Program-made: the position numbers and the translations under genes | Part shown: in pieces, positions 34,320-47,612 of the stretch | How the letters are laid out: each line of letters begins with the position of its first letter | Position numbering within the stretch: the stretch's first letter is position 1 | Notes under the pieces: model-generated | The model's input: the letters and a program-made list of their open reading frames with translations, nothing else | What the model was told of the DNA's origin: nothing | Databases searched by the model: none | Source of the DNA: Megaleporinus macrocephalus | Taxonomy: Eukaryota > Chordata > Actinopteri > Characiformes > Anostomidae | Length of the DNA: 64,000 bases | NCBI GenBank assembly: GCA_021613375.1 | Contig: CM038720.1 | Span: 19,429,215-19,493,214 of the forward strand | Reading direction: 5' to 3'

Positions 34320-35690
34320 ATATTAAAAAAACTGTAGACTGTAGGTTATTGGCTCTTTTAAGGTCAGTCCCCACAAAGGTGAATATCAGAATTGTGATGC
34401 AGAAAATGTATTTATTCTAAATGCAAAGCAGCTTGTTTTCTCAGAGTATTAATTTTAACACCTGTTCTTAGACTTTTTACTGTCACCAGAGTGACATGCC
34501 TGGAGAAAGCGTCATAGACACTAGCTACTGTTGAAATTTCATTCACTACATATGTGATCTGTATGTGACTATAATTGATGTAAATACATCTCCAACAAGA
34601 TTATATAAACGTATTTGGAACAAATAAAGGAAATGTTGTGGCTTACTTGTGTCTTTTATATACTTGGTGTTCCCTCTTTAGTTATAGTGTGAACAAAACA
34701 CCCTCAAGCTTTACTGTTTTGAGTCCAGCAGCAACACAATAGCAATAATAAAATTAATCTTGTGGAAACCTCTTAAAACAGAATGGGACCTTTCGGTCTT
34801 CAAGAAAACAATTTCACTCCATTCGACTGCAAAAAGCGGTCTTTTGAACAACAATTCATAGGAATTAACAAGAGACACGCAGGAAATATGCCCCTTAAAA
34901 TGGATATTATAGCCTTGTAGACGGACACAATATTGTGTTTTGTAAAGAGAATAACCACAAATATTTATGATTTTTCCAAAACGCACAACAACCACCAAAC
35001 AGCTGGTTGACCATGGCTTTTTCAGTGTATTACATTTAAAGTCAGAAAGTAAGTCACAGTGCTAAGTCTGATGCTACTGGAGAGTCTGTTACATACATAT
35101 TGCACTGCATGTATTTGAATTGCTGCTGTTGTTCATCAAAAGCCTCAGCTCTTGCCTGCCAAGTGCAACATTTCCTGGTTGGGGTTTAATGTATGTTGCG
35201 GTTCCATGGATTAACCGCTGCTATGTCAAAACATGACACACTGCAGTAACATTACTGCAATCACTTGGAAAATCATAAATTACTGTTTTCTTGGCTCTTC
35301 CTAAGTCATTGTTTTTTCAACACAGGTTGTGTGTGTATGTGTACACGCCCTGTTATAATGCAGTCTGCTGTATTTTTGGTTTCCTCCTCCACTTTCCTCC
35401 ATGACTGGACCACCATGTTTCCTGTCTCTTAGACCTGTGCTCATTCTGTTCTGAGTCACTGCTCTAAGAAAACTTCATGTTCCTCGTCAGGCCATCAAGG
35501 GGGTTATGTTCAGGGGAAGGTGTTTAGCGTATGGTTTTCTGTCTTCTTTTTGTTCTTTGTGCCCTTATTAGTCAACGTAAAGATCTACTTCGATCTCAGT
35601 AAAAATGAAGACCAATACTGATATCTGACAAATCTGACTGAACCCTTCTTACGACCTATAATGGAAACCTGATATATGGCATATATTACA
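34320..35690. other. Non-coding stretch, no gene recognised
   Basis: No supported exon or repeat with clear ends. Confidence 0.35.
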
Positions 35691-35694
35691 TATT

Positions 35695-35728
35695 CAGTGG
35701 CAAGAAAAAGTATGTGAACCCTTTGAAA
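35695..35728 (+). mobile_element. Isolated Tc1-like terminus
   Basis: cagtggcaagaaaaagtatgtgaaccc is the outer end of a Tc1-like inverted repeat. It runs straight into the 58-bp minisatellite with no transposon interior. Confidence 0.55.
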
Positions 35729-36765
35729 GGGTCTGCTCTGACTGTGAGACTGAGCACTGTGAGTGTAGTGGATCGTGGAGTGGTGAGGGTCTGCTCTGAC
35801 TGTGAGACTGAGCACTGTGAGTGTAGTGGGTCGTGGAGTGGTGAGGGTCTGCTCTGAGTGTAAGACTGAGCCATGTGAGTGTTGGGGGAAGTGGAGCGGT
35901 GAGGGTTTGTGCTGATTGTGAGACTGAGCACTGTGAGTGTAGTGGGTCGTGGAGTGGTGAGGGTCTGCGCTGACTGTGAGACTGAGCACTGTGAGTGTAG
36001 TGGGTCGTGGAGGGGTGAGGGTCTGCTCTGAGTTTGAGACTGAGCACTGTGAGTGTTGGGGGAAGTGGAGCGGTGAGGGTCTGTGCTGATTGTGAGACTG
36101 AGCACTGTGAGTGTAGTGGGTCGTGGAGCGGTGAGGGTTTGTGCTGATTGTGAGACTGAGCACTGTGAGTGTAGTGGGTCGTGGAGTGGTGAGGGTCTGC
36201 GCTGACTGTGAGACTGAGCACTGTGAGTGTAGTGGGTCGTGGAGGGGTGAGGGTCTGCTCTGAGTTTGAGACTGAGCACTGTGAGTGTTGGGGGAAGTGG
36301 AGCGGTGAGGGTCTGTGCTGATTGTGAGACTGAGCACTGTGAGTGTAGTGGGTCGTGGAGTGGTGAGGGTCTGCGCTGATGTGAGACTGAGCACTGTGAG
36401 TGTAGTGGGTCGTGGAGTGGTGAGGGTCTGCTCTGACTGTGAGACTGAGCACTGTGAGTGTAGTGGGTCGTGGAGTGGTGAGGGTCTGCTCTGACTGTGA
36501 GACTGAGCACTGTGAGTGTAGTGGGTCGTGGAATGGTGAGGGTCTGCGCTGACTGTGAGACTGAGCACTGTGAGTGTAGTGGGTCGTGGAATGGTGAGGG
36601 TCTGCGCTGATGTGAGACTGAGCACTGTGAGTGTAGTGGGTCGTGGAGTGGTGAGGGTCTGCTCTGACTGTGAGACTGAGCACTGTGAGTGTAGTGGGTC
36701 GTGGAGCAGTGAGGGTCCGCTCTGACTGTGAGACTGATCATTGTGAGTGTTGTGGGACCGCGCTC
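35729..36765. repeat. 58-bp minisatellite, about 18 units with higher-order structure
   Basis: The unit is about gagggtctgctctgactgtg, agactgagcactgtgagtgt and agtgggtcgtggagtggt. Variants differ in the ctctgactg / cgctgactg / tgctgattg block and in gtagtgggtcgtgg versus gttgggggaagtgg. Four consecutive variants repeat as a block of about 232 bp at roughly 35900-36130 and 36130-36365. 58 is not a multiple of three, yet all three minus-strand frames stay open for about 330-350 codons because the unit lacks stops in every frame on that strand. No promoter, splice or protein family evidence supports coding. Confidence 0.92.
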
Positions 36766-37190
36766 ACTGCAGCCCCCGCTGAAAGTAACTGAATATCATG
36801 TGTGTTCACCTCAGAGTCTCCAAAAGTCTCCAGTAACACCAGAAAAATTGCTAGATTTTTTTTGCTCGTCGCTTTTTTTTTTAAAAAAGTCACTAGAGCG
36901 TCTGAAAAGTCGCCAAGTTGGCAACACTGGAAGTAGCCTCGGCTCCGGAGTCAGTCAGGGCTGTGAACACAGAAAACGTTCTGGTAGTATAATGTTACTG
37001 GAAGAGTAAAAGTGGGCACACACACTCTTTCAAGCCATGCACTGGTGTGGAATAAGAACAGAAGGTGAAACAACTAGCAGACAGATAGCCTGTCAGCTCA
37101 ACTAAATCAGTTTTTTTGTGTAGAACCAAGTGCAAGAACATGCTCCCAGGGCTAGCTACGAGGTAGCTCAACTCACAGCCCAGCATGGGA
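36766..37190. other. Non-coding stretch, no gene recognised
   Basis: A poly-T patch lies near 36855-36890. No supported exon. Confidence 0.35.
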
Positions 37191-37194
37191 GACC

Positions 37195-38547
37195 CTTTTC
37201 AGAGGGTGACTTTATAAGAGTGCCTCGCTAAAGTCGTTGCTAATGTGCTCAGAAAAGGTGCAAGAATTTAATAACATAATTTTGGCAAGAAACACATTTC
37301 CCAGACGAATCGAAGACTTAAAGCAGCAAGTATCACACAAAGCTTGCGCATTTGATTTTTGTGGCCGATGCCACAGACACAGCTCAGCTGTTGATCTATT
37401 TGCGAGAGATTGACGACTTTCGGAAGAGCTCCTCAATTTAAGGAGCCTGGTACAACAACAGGAAAAGATATTTTTAAGGCTGATTCAATTGCCATCAAAA
37501 ATGTGAAGTCACCACTGAAGAAGCTCCAGCCATGACAGTGGCTAGAGGTGAGGTTGCCCTGCATTATACATCAGGAAGCACTACGCCAGAACCACACAAC
37601 TGAGTAATTTAATGTTTTTTATCACAGAAGCCAATAACCTAATATGATACATTGAACTCAATAACAGCTGATGAAGTAGACGCAATAGAAAAATAGAATC
37701 AAGAAAGATAAGAATTATAAAGAAAACTAGGTCCTCATAGTAATGTAGTGCTTTTAAAGACAGTTACAAATCGTAAGAGCAGTTCAGAAAACTTTAGAAG
37801 AACAGAGTATAAATCTACGACACTTGAGCCTCTCATAATATGAAAAAGTAATTATGAAAAAAAGAAATATGTTGAATACTGCATGGAAATGAACTGTCAT
37901 GCTTCTAGATATGATAGGATTAGTGTAAATATGGGGTCTTTAAAGATATTAAGAGGAGATATATATTTTACAATGGAAAGAGTCAAATGTAATAGGTGTT
38001 CGCGGAGCTTCTGACCAATGAAGATCAAGCTTAGTCATCATCAAGCTGTCACTCAGTTCATGCTGTTAGAGGAAATGCACTGCACCGAGCCAGGTGGCGA
38101 ACGGGCTAACCCAAGTCGAACACGCCTCTTGAAATCGAACACACCAAAAGAATTATCAATTAGTTTGGATCCACTTATATGTGAGCGAACATTTTCTCTA
38201 ACGACACTGAACAAGAGCCAATTAAGATCTAGGATAACTGACGGTCACCTGTGCTTTGAATTTCCACAACCAGACTAACACCCGACTTGATAGCAATTCT
38301 TCAGTCCAAGGTGCAATATCACTGTTCCCATTAGGATTATTAACTGGTGAGTGAAATTTGCAGTGGTTTACACAAAACTGTCAAAGATCGATAAAGTTAG
38401 TCACTTAAATAAAAGAAAGTGTAATTGATAGTAATCCAGGAGACGTGTTATTTCTTTTATTTGTTTTATTACAGAGAGTCTGTGGCTCATGACTGCATAT
38501 ATTTTTCTCCTTCTGGCCACCAACTAGAAAAGTTTGGACACCCCTGC
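37195..38547 (+). pseudogene. hAT-type transposase fossil (GTF2IRD2/ZBED-like lineage)
   Basis: Pieces in different + frames read like the hAT transposase family that includes the domesticated GTF2IRD2 and FAM200/ZBED5 proteins. ADATDTAQLLIYLREID lies near 37366-37420, a KCEVTTEEAPAMT-like segment near 37500-37540 and a HYxxxQEAL-like segment near 37570. The C-terminal dimerisation motif CERTFSLTTLNKSQLRSRITDGHL-type sequence is at about 38180-38250. The frame is broken by shifts and stops. Downstream, gtttggacacccctg at 38533-38547 is a hAT-type terminal repeat, so this is a transposon copy rather than a host gene. The left terminal repeat was not found. Confidence 0.6.
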
Positions 38548-38549
38548 TC

Positions 38550-40150
38550 TACCGTCATAAGGGTGAACAAAAACAGCTTTCAACTATGCGATCAACTATC
38601 CACAACTGAGATTCAGGGTAAGACTTCTGGGTGGTGCTTTTCCACTTAAGCATGTGAATGTGAGGTTCATGATTAGAGTTGTTGAGTAAGTATGTATGAC
38701 ACAGTGGTGGTTAAATAGTACATCTGTGAATCAGCAGCTTACACATATGGTGGTATGTAACTATTCAAGCAATTTACCCCAGGGAAGCTGTTTTGTTTTT
38801 GTGTTGTCCCATGGCTCTTCTACTCTTGAGAATCCATATTTCCAGTGTAATGGTTTTGTATGAGCCTCATCAGTTCTTATCAGTTTCATAATGCTGAGGA
38901 CCTCAAGCATCAAAACATCTCACAGTTCAAGTTCCCACAGCTTGCACTCTCCCTGTTCAACTTGAGAACAGTTTTTTAATTGGTTCTCATTGGACCTGTT
39001 TAAAGTTGGTTCTCAGAGGAGCTGAATCTGTTGTTTACTGTCTCTGTCACCTCTAAGCCCAATCCTTTTCTTTAGTGATCTGTGAAATGCAGGGTATTAG
39101 ATCAAAGTAGGCTGGAGACCAAGTCCCATTCAAGCCAACATTAAGTCAACGCCATAATTAAAAACAAACTCATTAGTTTAACCACAAAATTGGCTTTCTG
39201 TGGACCAGTTAAAAAAGTAATTAGATGTGGCATTGATTAACATCATCTAAATGAGGAACACAGCTTCCAGAAAATCCCAAAGTAGAGAACTTTATTGAAA
39301 CAAATGCTGGGAACTCTAATTGTTCTGCATCTTCATCCTCATAGGTCCTGTCACTGGGCGCATTCTAACGGTGCATGACTCATTCTCAAGACCAGGTAGT
39401 ACCAGCTTTCTAGTAGTGGAGAAAGAAGCCATATTTAAAAGAAAGAGTGTAAGCTAGATGTCCATTTGATCAGACACAATGTTAAAAAAACCATAAATAA
39501 TGTAAACCTAAATTCCATATGCATTTGTAAATGGTTTCCAAATGTCTCCTGGCTTGGCTGTATGGATGAAGAAAGGCCTTAAGTTGGTAAGAGAATGTTT
39601 ATGTCTGTGTTTTTCATCCTGTGTAGTTGTCTAGTGGGCCTAGTAGAAACAAGCCATTATACACCTTCACAACTAGGAGGAACCACTTCAACCTGTCAGC
39701 TACCTAAGCAGTCTACAAAGAAAAATAAGGAAAGGACACAAGACAACAAACATGACACGCACAGGGTGAAACAGCATCGAAATTCCAACCAGTGGTAAAG
39801 AAAAAAGTGTGCATACTGTTAAGTGGTATTCTAGCCCGTCCAGCGGTTAGCATCAATTTATTATTCGTATGTGTTTTTTTGTGTTTTATTATTTACACCT
39901 TGATATTTTGATTTAGGTGTTCAACATATCTTACCAATCCTTCAAATGCGGGTTGCATTTTTTTAGCCTTCTTTTGAAGCAACAATCTGTCTTACTAGTG
40001 TCAAGGTACACTAGTAAGACAAGGGGTCCTGAGACATCATCTTGGACAACCTGAATGTCTCAGAATCATAATAAAGTTATTAGGATTTGTAATCTGTTTA
40101 AATACAAATTCAGTTCATTGTTTTGCTGCTTCATCTATTAATGAGTGAGT
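38550..40150. other. Non-coding stretch, no gene recognised
   Basis: A short inverted repeat, tgtcttactagtg(tcaaggta)cactagtaagaca, near 39989-40020 could form a hairpin. No supported exon. Confidence 0.4.
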
Positions 40151-40159
40151 TTGTCTTTG

Positions 40160-40445
40160 GTTTTCTTAATTAACTAGAGATGCAGGTATGATGTGCCTCA
40201 GGGTGGCGCTGTAGCAGATTGGTTCACCCAGTTGGTGCCCTTGCAATTGTCACTGCTCCTGGGATACTGAATAAATTAACAGTATGCCGTAGCGCATCTG
40301 TAAATCTGAAAACTCAAGTTTGGTGGTAAGAGTGAATTAGTCCTCGTACGTCTAACTGAAGACAGAAGAGGAAATGATCAGTAAGATCTCAGTTAATGTA
40401 AGGAAGATCTACCAAAGTAGAAAAGAACATTTGCCAGTAAAGAAC
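40160..40445 (+). repeat. Dispersed repeat family B copy
   Basis: tgcctcagggtggcgctgtagcagattggttcacccagttgg, followed by a segment with gaagacagaagaggaaatgatcagtaagatctcag. It matches the copies at 46835 and 57812. Confidence 0.65.
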
Positions 40446-40449
40446 TGAT

Positions 40450-43400
40450 AAGTCAAATGTGCTGCTGCCATTTAAGCATCAGTGCCGCTATAAAGAGTAG
40501 AGTTGGCAGTCAGACAACACTGGAGCATTGAGCTCGGGACCCCCAAATACTAGGTTTTTTTTTACACACATATTAAACAGCCCAAACAAATACTGAAACA
40601 CTGCTAGTTTCACAGACCTGAAATTTGTACAAAATGTACAAGTCTGTCTTATTAAGTAATGATCAAATTGGGCCAATTGTGTTCTCAACAATTGCATGCA
40701 ATGTTTTTCTTGTAAGGCCTTGGAATAAGTAGCAACACACAAAGGTTCATCATTGTAAGACAGTATACTCCAAATCCAGTGAAAATGTGAAATGTGAAAG
40801 ATGAAGAAACCCTTTGAAATCCAAACAATAGGGGGTGACATATGATCCAAAAGTTGCACAAATAATGCACTCTTCTTCCTCCTCCCTCTTCACTTTCTAC
40901 CTATCTAGTAGAAAGAGTGTCTCCAGTGGTGGAAAGCAGCATCAATGTTAAACTTGGTTCTGCTTCTATTCATAGCACTTTACAGTGTTCTTCTTGTTCC
41001 CCTTATTGACTCATTGACTTAAACCATTTAACCAGGAGCAACACCATTAACATGACAGACAAGAGGTTGGAATACGCTGTCAGTGCAGCGTCATTTCTTC
41101 ATCCTCTCATGTTGGACTGATTCAGCTACAGTCATCAGATCTTCAAGTACAAAGTGGTACTACAAGACAGGATGAACTGGGGCAGGCTGGTTTGCATGCT
41201 AACTTTGGAAAATAGCTCTTCAACACAGTGTATACCATCAAAGCTTATACATCTTCACATTCTGTTGATTGTTTTAGTTCATTTGGGAATGTTGTAAACT
41301 AAAAACCTTACATACTGCTACTTTAAAAGTAAAGAATGTTTTTCCTTCTCCTGTAAAATGGTTGTTTTGGAGATGTTAAGATGGTAAACTCAGCAAATCA
41401 ACACAAACTGTGCAAACTGTGTTTTCTTTTAAACCACTTACTTTACCCCACTGGACCAAATGAAAGTTGGCCAAGTTGATTCTTCAAGACTGGTCAACAT
41501 TATGTGGAGGTTCTTCCCAATTGCTTCCTATCTCAATAACAGAAATGGTTCTTTAAACAACCAGCTATGGAATGCTCTTCAAGGAAACATAAGGTGTTCT
41601 TCTGTGGCATCTTTCCAAAGAACACTCTTCAGTTTTAAGATCATATATACCAGCCATTTGAAAGTTTGCCAAGACGTCTGATAGATTGTAGAATATATAT
41701 AGTACTAGAACATGCATGTCAACTGTAGAAGAAAGAACTGACAGAAGAAAGGAAAAGCACTTTTTCAGTCTTGGGGTTTAATGGGTGTGATACGGAGGGG
41801 TTCCACAATATCACTTTAACAAGCTTTCTGTTAAAAGATGCCATAAAATTCACTCTGACATTTTTTCTCTCAAACAGAGACTGTAAATTGAGGCTCAGAG
41901 TTTAAGGGTGGTATTAAAACAATTCTGGGTTTGACTTGTGGACAAAAACATTTTCACTCATTATGTAATGCTGTTTTGCTCTGTGTCTGTCCTGGTGTAG
42001 CTGTGGAGCTTTCAGGACCAAATATCAGGACCAGGATATATATCACCAAATATCAGTCCTGCTATCCTGTCTGGTGTGAGGTTATGCAAGTTTTCCACAG
42101 ACACCTAAAGGCCTGCACTTTGTTCAAAGCATTTTTTCCAACTCTGACAGCCTTAAAAATATTTTTATAGAGATTTGCACAGAACAGAGCACAAGGAGAG
42201 TTACAGACTGTGTTACAGGAGTATAATAAGTCATATAATCAGTGCTTAATTTGTGCCGGATCTTGACGGAACAAGATCCAGCACCTCTCGTATTTTGAGT
42301 ACCTGTGTTCCGGAACTTATTCATATGGATCCAGCACCTGTGTGACATTTGTTTTTAACATGGGGATTTTATTTATAAAGTAAATTAAAATAAATCGCAA
42401 ATGCAGAGTGTGAGCAGGTTATCGTCTCTTCTGTTTATGAAACTTGTTGGTCTACCGCTACCTTTTCCATCACTGCCCACTTGCTGGATCACCCCACCTT
42501 TAGTGTTCCATTACCTGATGATTTACAAATTAAGCACTGCATATAATATATCAGTATTGATTTTAATAAACTTAGCAGTTTACAAAAAATGTTGATTAAT
42601 TAATTAAGGAGTATATTTTAGAGATGATTTAATATAAGAAAAAAAAATTGCGTACACAACAGAAAGAAAATGAACAAAAAAAAGAAAATTGGACTCCTAA
42701 CAACCACCTGAAAGACCTGGCAGATCCCAACACTCTAAACAGCACTTGAAGCTTTCACTGGACAATAAATGTAGATACAAGTATGTGTTTCTAATAAACC
42801 ATTGTCTTTACAAAAGAACCCCTAAAGAACCACCATTTTTAAGAGAGTGACTTTTAAGTGGGGGGTGTTCTGCATCTACTTCAAAATTCAAAGGTCATCT
42901 ATCATGTATCTAACTTCCAGTCAAAACTGCCAATAAGTCCAATAACACTGAATATGAGATAATCCACTTTTATAAAGATGGTAAAAATAAGGTAAAGGTA
43001 AATAAGTTAAAAATCAGGAAACTGGAGTTCTGAAGATGATTGAAGAGGGATCAAATATTCAGGCCTGTACTGTTCTCTTGGTGCACATGTGAAGAACAGG
43101 GAGGACTCATCTGACCATTTTACTATTTTGTTTATCTCTGCAATGAGATTCATACTACAGTCCTACTGTAACATCCCTCTCTGTATAGCTGTAGACAGAC
43201 TATTTTGATGGTCTTATTTATTATGCTAATGCATGAGTATCCCACTCACTAAATGAATCTGTGTACAGACATCTGTCCTGTAGATCGAAACATGGAGGTC
43301 ACTTTAGTCACTGTTACTACACTAGTCAGTTTTTTTAACTGAAGCTCTATCTGTTGCTCAATAATAAGCCGTTTCAATGTCACGTTGACCTTTTCCTATT

Positions 43401-45685
43401 TGCCACTGGTTGTCACCCAGCATTTTATACAGCCCACAGAGGTTGTTAATGTGACCTGACCTAGTTGTCTCTCAACCCAATTATCAGGTCTCTCACCCAT
43501 CTATAATTGCTAATGTTAATGTTTTTGCTTTCTTGAGGGGTCAAAACCCTTTTCACCTCCATGCATGTGCCAGCTGCACTGTTAATGACTGAATCATGTA
43601 ATGCAATTTTCATAAGCCCAAAATAAACTGTTTAATCTGCTGGTGAAGTCAACGTTATGATGAAGTCTACAAGCAAGGCAAGTCAGACATTCCCAGACAG
43701 ACAGCTTTGGATTGGGCGTTTACATCTATATTTACTGCACTTACCATTAGCTCACATGCTGCATGTTGCCCTTGGCAGAGTTTTTATAAGAGATCTTAAT
43801 GGTTGTGCTGAAATGTATATGTTTGAATTCCCCAAATGATCTTTTAGGCTTTGAAGCGATGATACAACTAAGGCTCACTCCCCAACTATAGGCCACCTTA
43901 AAGAAAGGGAGGCTTTATTCAGTTGAATATGCTGGAAAAGAATGCCTGGAGCTGTCTGGGGAGTTCTTGGAGTTCTGGTGTGGCATCCAACTGTAGCGGC
44001 TTGTTCAGCCTCCTTCTGGAGGTGGGCTATATGGTAATATATCATGACTATAATTTATGTACTAGTGCACATACTATGAATATTTTAAAGTCAACATGAA
44101 TCAGAAAGCATTTCTTCTTTAACGTGACATGTTTCTAAGTAAAACAGGCAAATAATTGTGGGCAAGAAATCATTTTCTTCTTCAGGATCTGATCTGTTTA
44201 TTAAAAGCGAGAGTTCCGCAGATTCCACTAGAAAACAAATTGATTTTATGTAAAAACAAAGAACTACAACATTCTGATGTGTCGTTTGTAAAACACAAGT
44301 TTATATTGTTAATATTATATTATATTATATTATAATTATATTATATTGTTTATCTTACTTTTAAGATGTAGATGAGGCAAAACACCCGTTACAGCCTAGC
44401 CTGCTAGCATACGCACTGTTCTTGCTTTTCTTACACTTTCACAACAAAAGCAAGAGAAAGAGCCTTTAGGAGAACAGAGGTCTGGTTAATTAAATCCTGT
44501 ATGGATTGTTTCTGCAACAGATGGACTGTATGTTTATGTATGTGTCTGTGGACATCACTCCTTCATCAGCTGACTCCCTCACAGCCTCTCAGCTTGGTGA
44601 GAAGATATAAACTGAAATAAGTTGTTACTGATTATTTTATAATCACTCCAAACACTGACAGAAAACTAAAGTGGGGTAAGGAAAGGAGGTTGTCTGCAGG
44701 CATACATGTGCAGCCATTAGCAAAGTTAATGACTTTTGTTCCTGCTTTTGATTGGTCAGGTTTACTACACGTCCTTCAAAGATTACAGAGAAACAAGAAC
44801 TTGGTTTTTGAATGGTAGGACACAGTGGATCATTTGTGAGTAACTGTTAACAAGGTAAAAAAAAGGGCTACTATGATTTCAGGTTGAATCTAATAACATT
44901 GACCATGTTTCATTACAAAATACCCCTACTGGTAGGAAACTGTGACTTTAAATACTGATAGAAGTGTCACATAGGATGTGAAACAAACCAAAGAGAAACA
45001 CATAATGTAATAAATGTTTATAAAGGAAATTTAATATTCTCTGAAATATTGGAATATTCTATATCCTTTTCACTGCAGTATTGGATAACAGGTAAAACAG
45101 AATTTATCTGTAGTTATTTATTAGCTTTTTATACTACTTTCAAAATATACAACTTTACTTTACTTTATTGTTAATACTTTGTATTCCAACTTTATTGCAA
45201 AATTGAAATCTTAATTTAAATTAAATGTATAAAATATGGTTTAACAGAAGTCTGATCAGAGCTTCATCTGTTAAACTGGACCATCTGCACATGTTGCAGC
45301 GACAGTGAAAGATTGCCTTGCCAGTCAGGCATGAAGGGAAGCAGACGGACGAGACTGTGCGTCTAACTTCTGTTTACCATCATGAACCAAGGACTGCGTG
45401 GGTGGACCTTAAACTTGTTTACATCTTTTGTGAAATTCTTTGAAAAAAAATTAAATAGCCGAATATTTCCACAAAGCCGTCATAAGTGCACTTTTATGAA
45501 TTCACTAATTTGTTTTGAGGTTCTTGTGACAGAAAAACATGACTTGAAAATACATTTTACGAGAGGAGAACATCCGAATATCTGAAGTATGTTCCTGGAA
45601 ATAAGGAGCCGTACACAGCTTCCAAAACAAAACACTATTAAACAGGTATTCCGTGGATATTTTCGGTGCTGGCACCATTTCATGT
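40450..45685. other. Long non-coding stretch, no gene recognised
   Basis: Holds a short pentamer-like (tatat)n tract near 44315-44350 and minor repeat scraps. No exon with convincing splice sites and composition was found. Confidence 0.35.
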
Positions 45686-45690
45686 TACTT

Positions 45691-45764
45691 ATGGCTGCTG
45701 CAGCCCACGCACATCTGTTTTCCCCATCAGAAAGTGTGCTAATGGGTGACATGGAAAGAGCAAA
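45691..45764 (+). CDS. Candidate first coding exon, unidentified membrane protein
   Basis: The ATG at 45691 opens MAAAAHAHLFSPSESV, then LMGDMERA, and the exon ends with a split codon (AA) at the donor gtgagttt (GT 45765-45766). The first base after the next good acceptor at 48587 completes a lysine codon and keeps the frame open, which supports the pair being real. The tract around it is richer in CpG than the flanks. The product is not recognised. Confidence 0.45.
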
Positions 45765-46364
45765 GTGAGTTTACTTTCAGGCGGTGTAACCTTTAAGCGT
45801 GCCCTCCCACGCAAGCTGATCTACAGAACTTGCTGACTGTGCATGGTTTTCACATGTAGGCGCTTTATTACAATATAGTGCAAATGCTGTATGCTGTAAT
45901 TTTTAATAGAACATTATATACTTAATGCCACATCATCATAAGCTCTATAATAAGGCATAGACATATGGCACTGAGCTACATGGGCAGTTTTATGATGCGG
46001 TAGGACTAACATAAAGACCATTTAGCTTAAGACAATAAATTAAATGCTGTAATCATGTTAGCCAGCAATCATTACAGGTTTAAGAGGTCAGTGGCTACTC
46101 AAAGAAATGACCTCAGTGTCTGCTTGACCTTATTAGTGATCGTTATCCAACAGTATTTTTTTTTTACTGATTAAGTTCTGCCACATACTTGCCTGCTAAC
46201 CCGTCCGAGAGTTTTCAAGATATCAACATCTAATATTTCCCCAATGGGAATAAATGGGGTGCAAAAGTTTGTGCACTCAATTTATGTCCTATTGATACAA
46301 GTCCATTAATAAGATCCCATTAATGTCCTACCACTTGGGATATCATTAACAACAACACACACAC

Positions 46365-46712
46365 ATCTTTTGGCTTTTTCCCTTTTACAAGGGTCGCTAC
46401 AGTGAGTCAACCCGCGCGCTAGGTTTGGTGTGTTTTACGTCGAATGCCCTTTCTGATACAGCCCTCGCCATGTCCCCGGAACAACACACACTCACACACA
46501 CACATACACCTACGGGCAATTTGGAGTGACCAATCAACCTAACATGCATGTGTTTGGACTGTGGGAGAAAACCAGAGTACCCGGAGGAAACCCACTCAGG
46601 CACGGAGAGAACATGCAAACTCCACACAGAATGGCCCGGACCGGGAAGTGAATCCATATCGTCTTGCTGCGAGGCAACAGTGCTAACCACTGCACCACCG
46701 GGCCTTGCTGCT
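46365..46712 (-). mobile_element. tRNA-derived SINE, minus orientation
   Basis: Read on the minus strand: a tRNA-like head gcccggtggtgcagtggttagc (46706-46685), then ctgtgtggagtttgcatgttctc, ggtttcctccgggtactctggttt and the ggttgattggtcactccaaattg core. It matches the SINE at 52411 along the core but has a different tail (ccctttctgatacagccctcgcc). Confidence 0.75.
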
Positions 46713-46834
46713 AATATCATTAGTAACAAGGACGCTAAATACTTTTGTCTTAAAATCAGAATCACTAAATGAAACTTATTATGAGGTCATACGATTGTTT
46801 AGCTGCTTCACAGCCTCTGGCTTTTCTTGAGTAA

Positions 46835-47130
46835 CTACAGCTGCAGCACCGCTCTGCCTCAGGGTGGCACTGTAGCAGATTCTTTTTCTAGTTGGTCCTT
46901 CATAGCCTAGCAACTGTAACGTCACCTGGGAATAGATAAACTTCATGATATATCTGGAAATTTGTGACATTTCCCATAGTTTAGGTTTAAAGAGTCAATT
47001 ATTGCTCGTTTCTCAAACTGAAGGCAGAAGAAGAGATGATGAGTAAGATCCCAGTTAATGTGTGTAAAACTACCAAACTAGATAAGAGCATTTCCACATG
47101 AAAAACACTGGATAAGTAAGTATAACACAC
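46835..47130 (+). repeat. Dispersed repeat family B copy
   Basis: ctgcctcagggtggcactgtagcagatt through cagaagaagagatgatgagtaagatcccag. It lies in the intron of the candidate membrane-protein gene. Confidence 0.65.
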
Positions 47131-47384
47131 TGAAAGCACTATTTATCAACACATTTGCAACCACTAATTATTTGGCACCTAGCAACCACCTGGGGCTGAT
47201 TATGCTGTGCAATCAGCTTACATTTTCTCTTTAGGACATTGAGCTGACCTTATAATGTTCTTTGCAGAGTCAGTTCAGGAAAAAGAAAGAATCAAAACAT
47301 ATTTCTACACAAAACAGTAATAGGTCCAGCAGGAGGAATTATTCAATGTTTTTTAATAAAATGAATGATTCAATTTAACCATGT

Positions 47385-47612
47385 GTTCTATGCATGCTGA
47401 AATGGTTCTGTGCATGGCATAATTGCAGGCGAGTGTGCTGCGTATTGTTCACCAAATAGGGTTCTGCTATTGTCACAAACTTCACATTGTTTTGAAATTG
47501 ATTTAGAACCACATATACATTCTCCATCAATCTGAAGAACCATTTCACTATGCAGATAACAAATTTAGGCATGCGAATGGTTCTATATAGAACTCATTGT
47601 TCTAAATGAAGC
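47385..47612 (-). repeat. Dispersed repeat family D copy
   Basis: gaaccacatatacattctccatcaatctgaagaacc and ggttctatatagaac are family D signatures in inverted sense relative to the copy at 53830. Confidence 0.55.

Noticed and set aside
35585..36741. Three overlapping minus-strand frames of about 330-350 residues rich in Ser, His, Pro and Thr
   Set aside because: All three frames of the same strand are open across the 58-bp array, and only repeats are encoded. This is expected of a stop-free unit, not of a gene.
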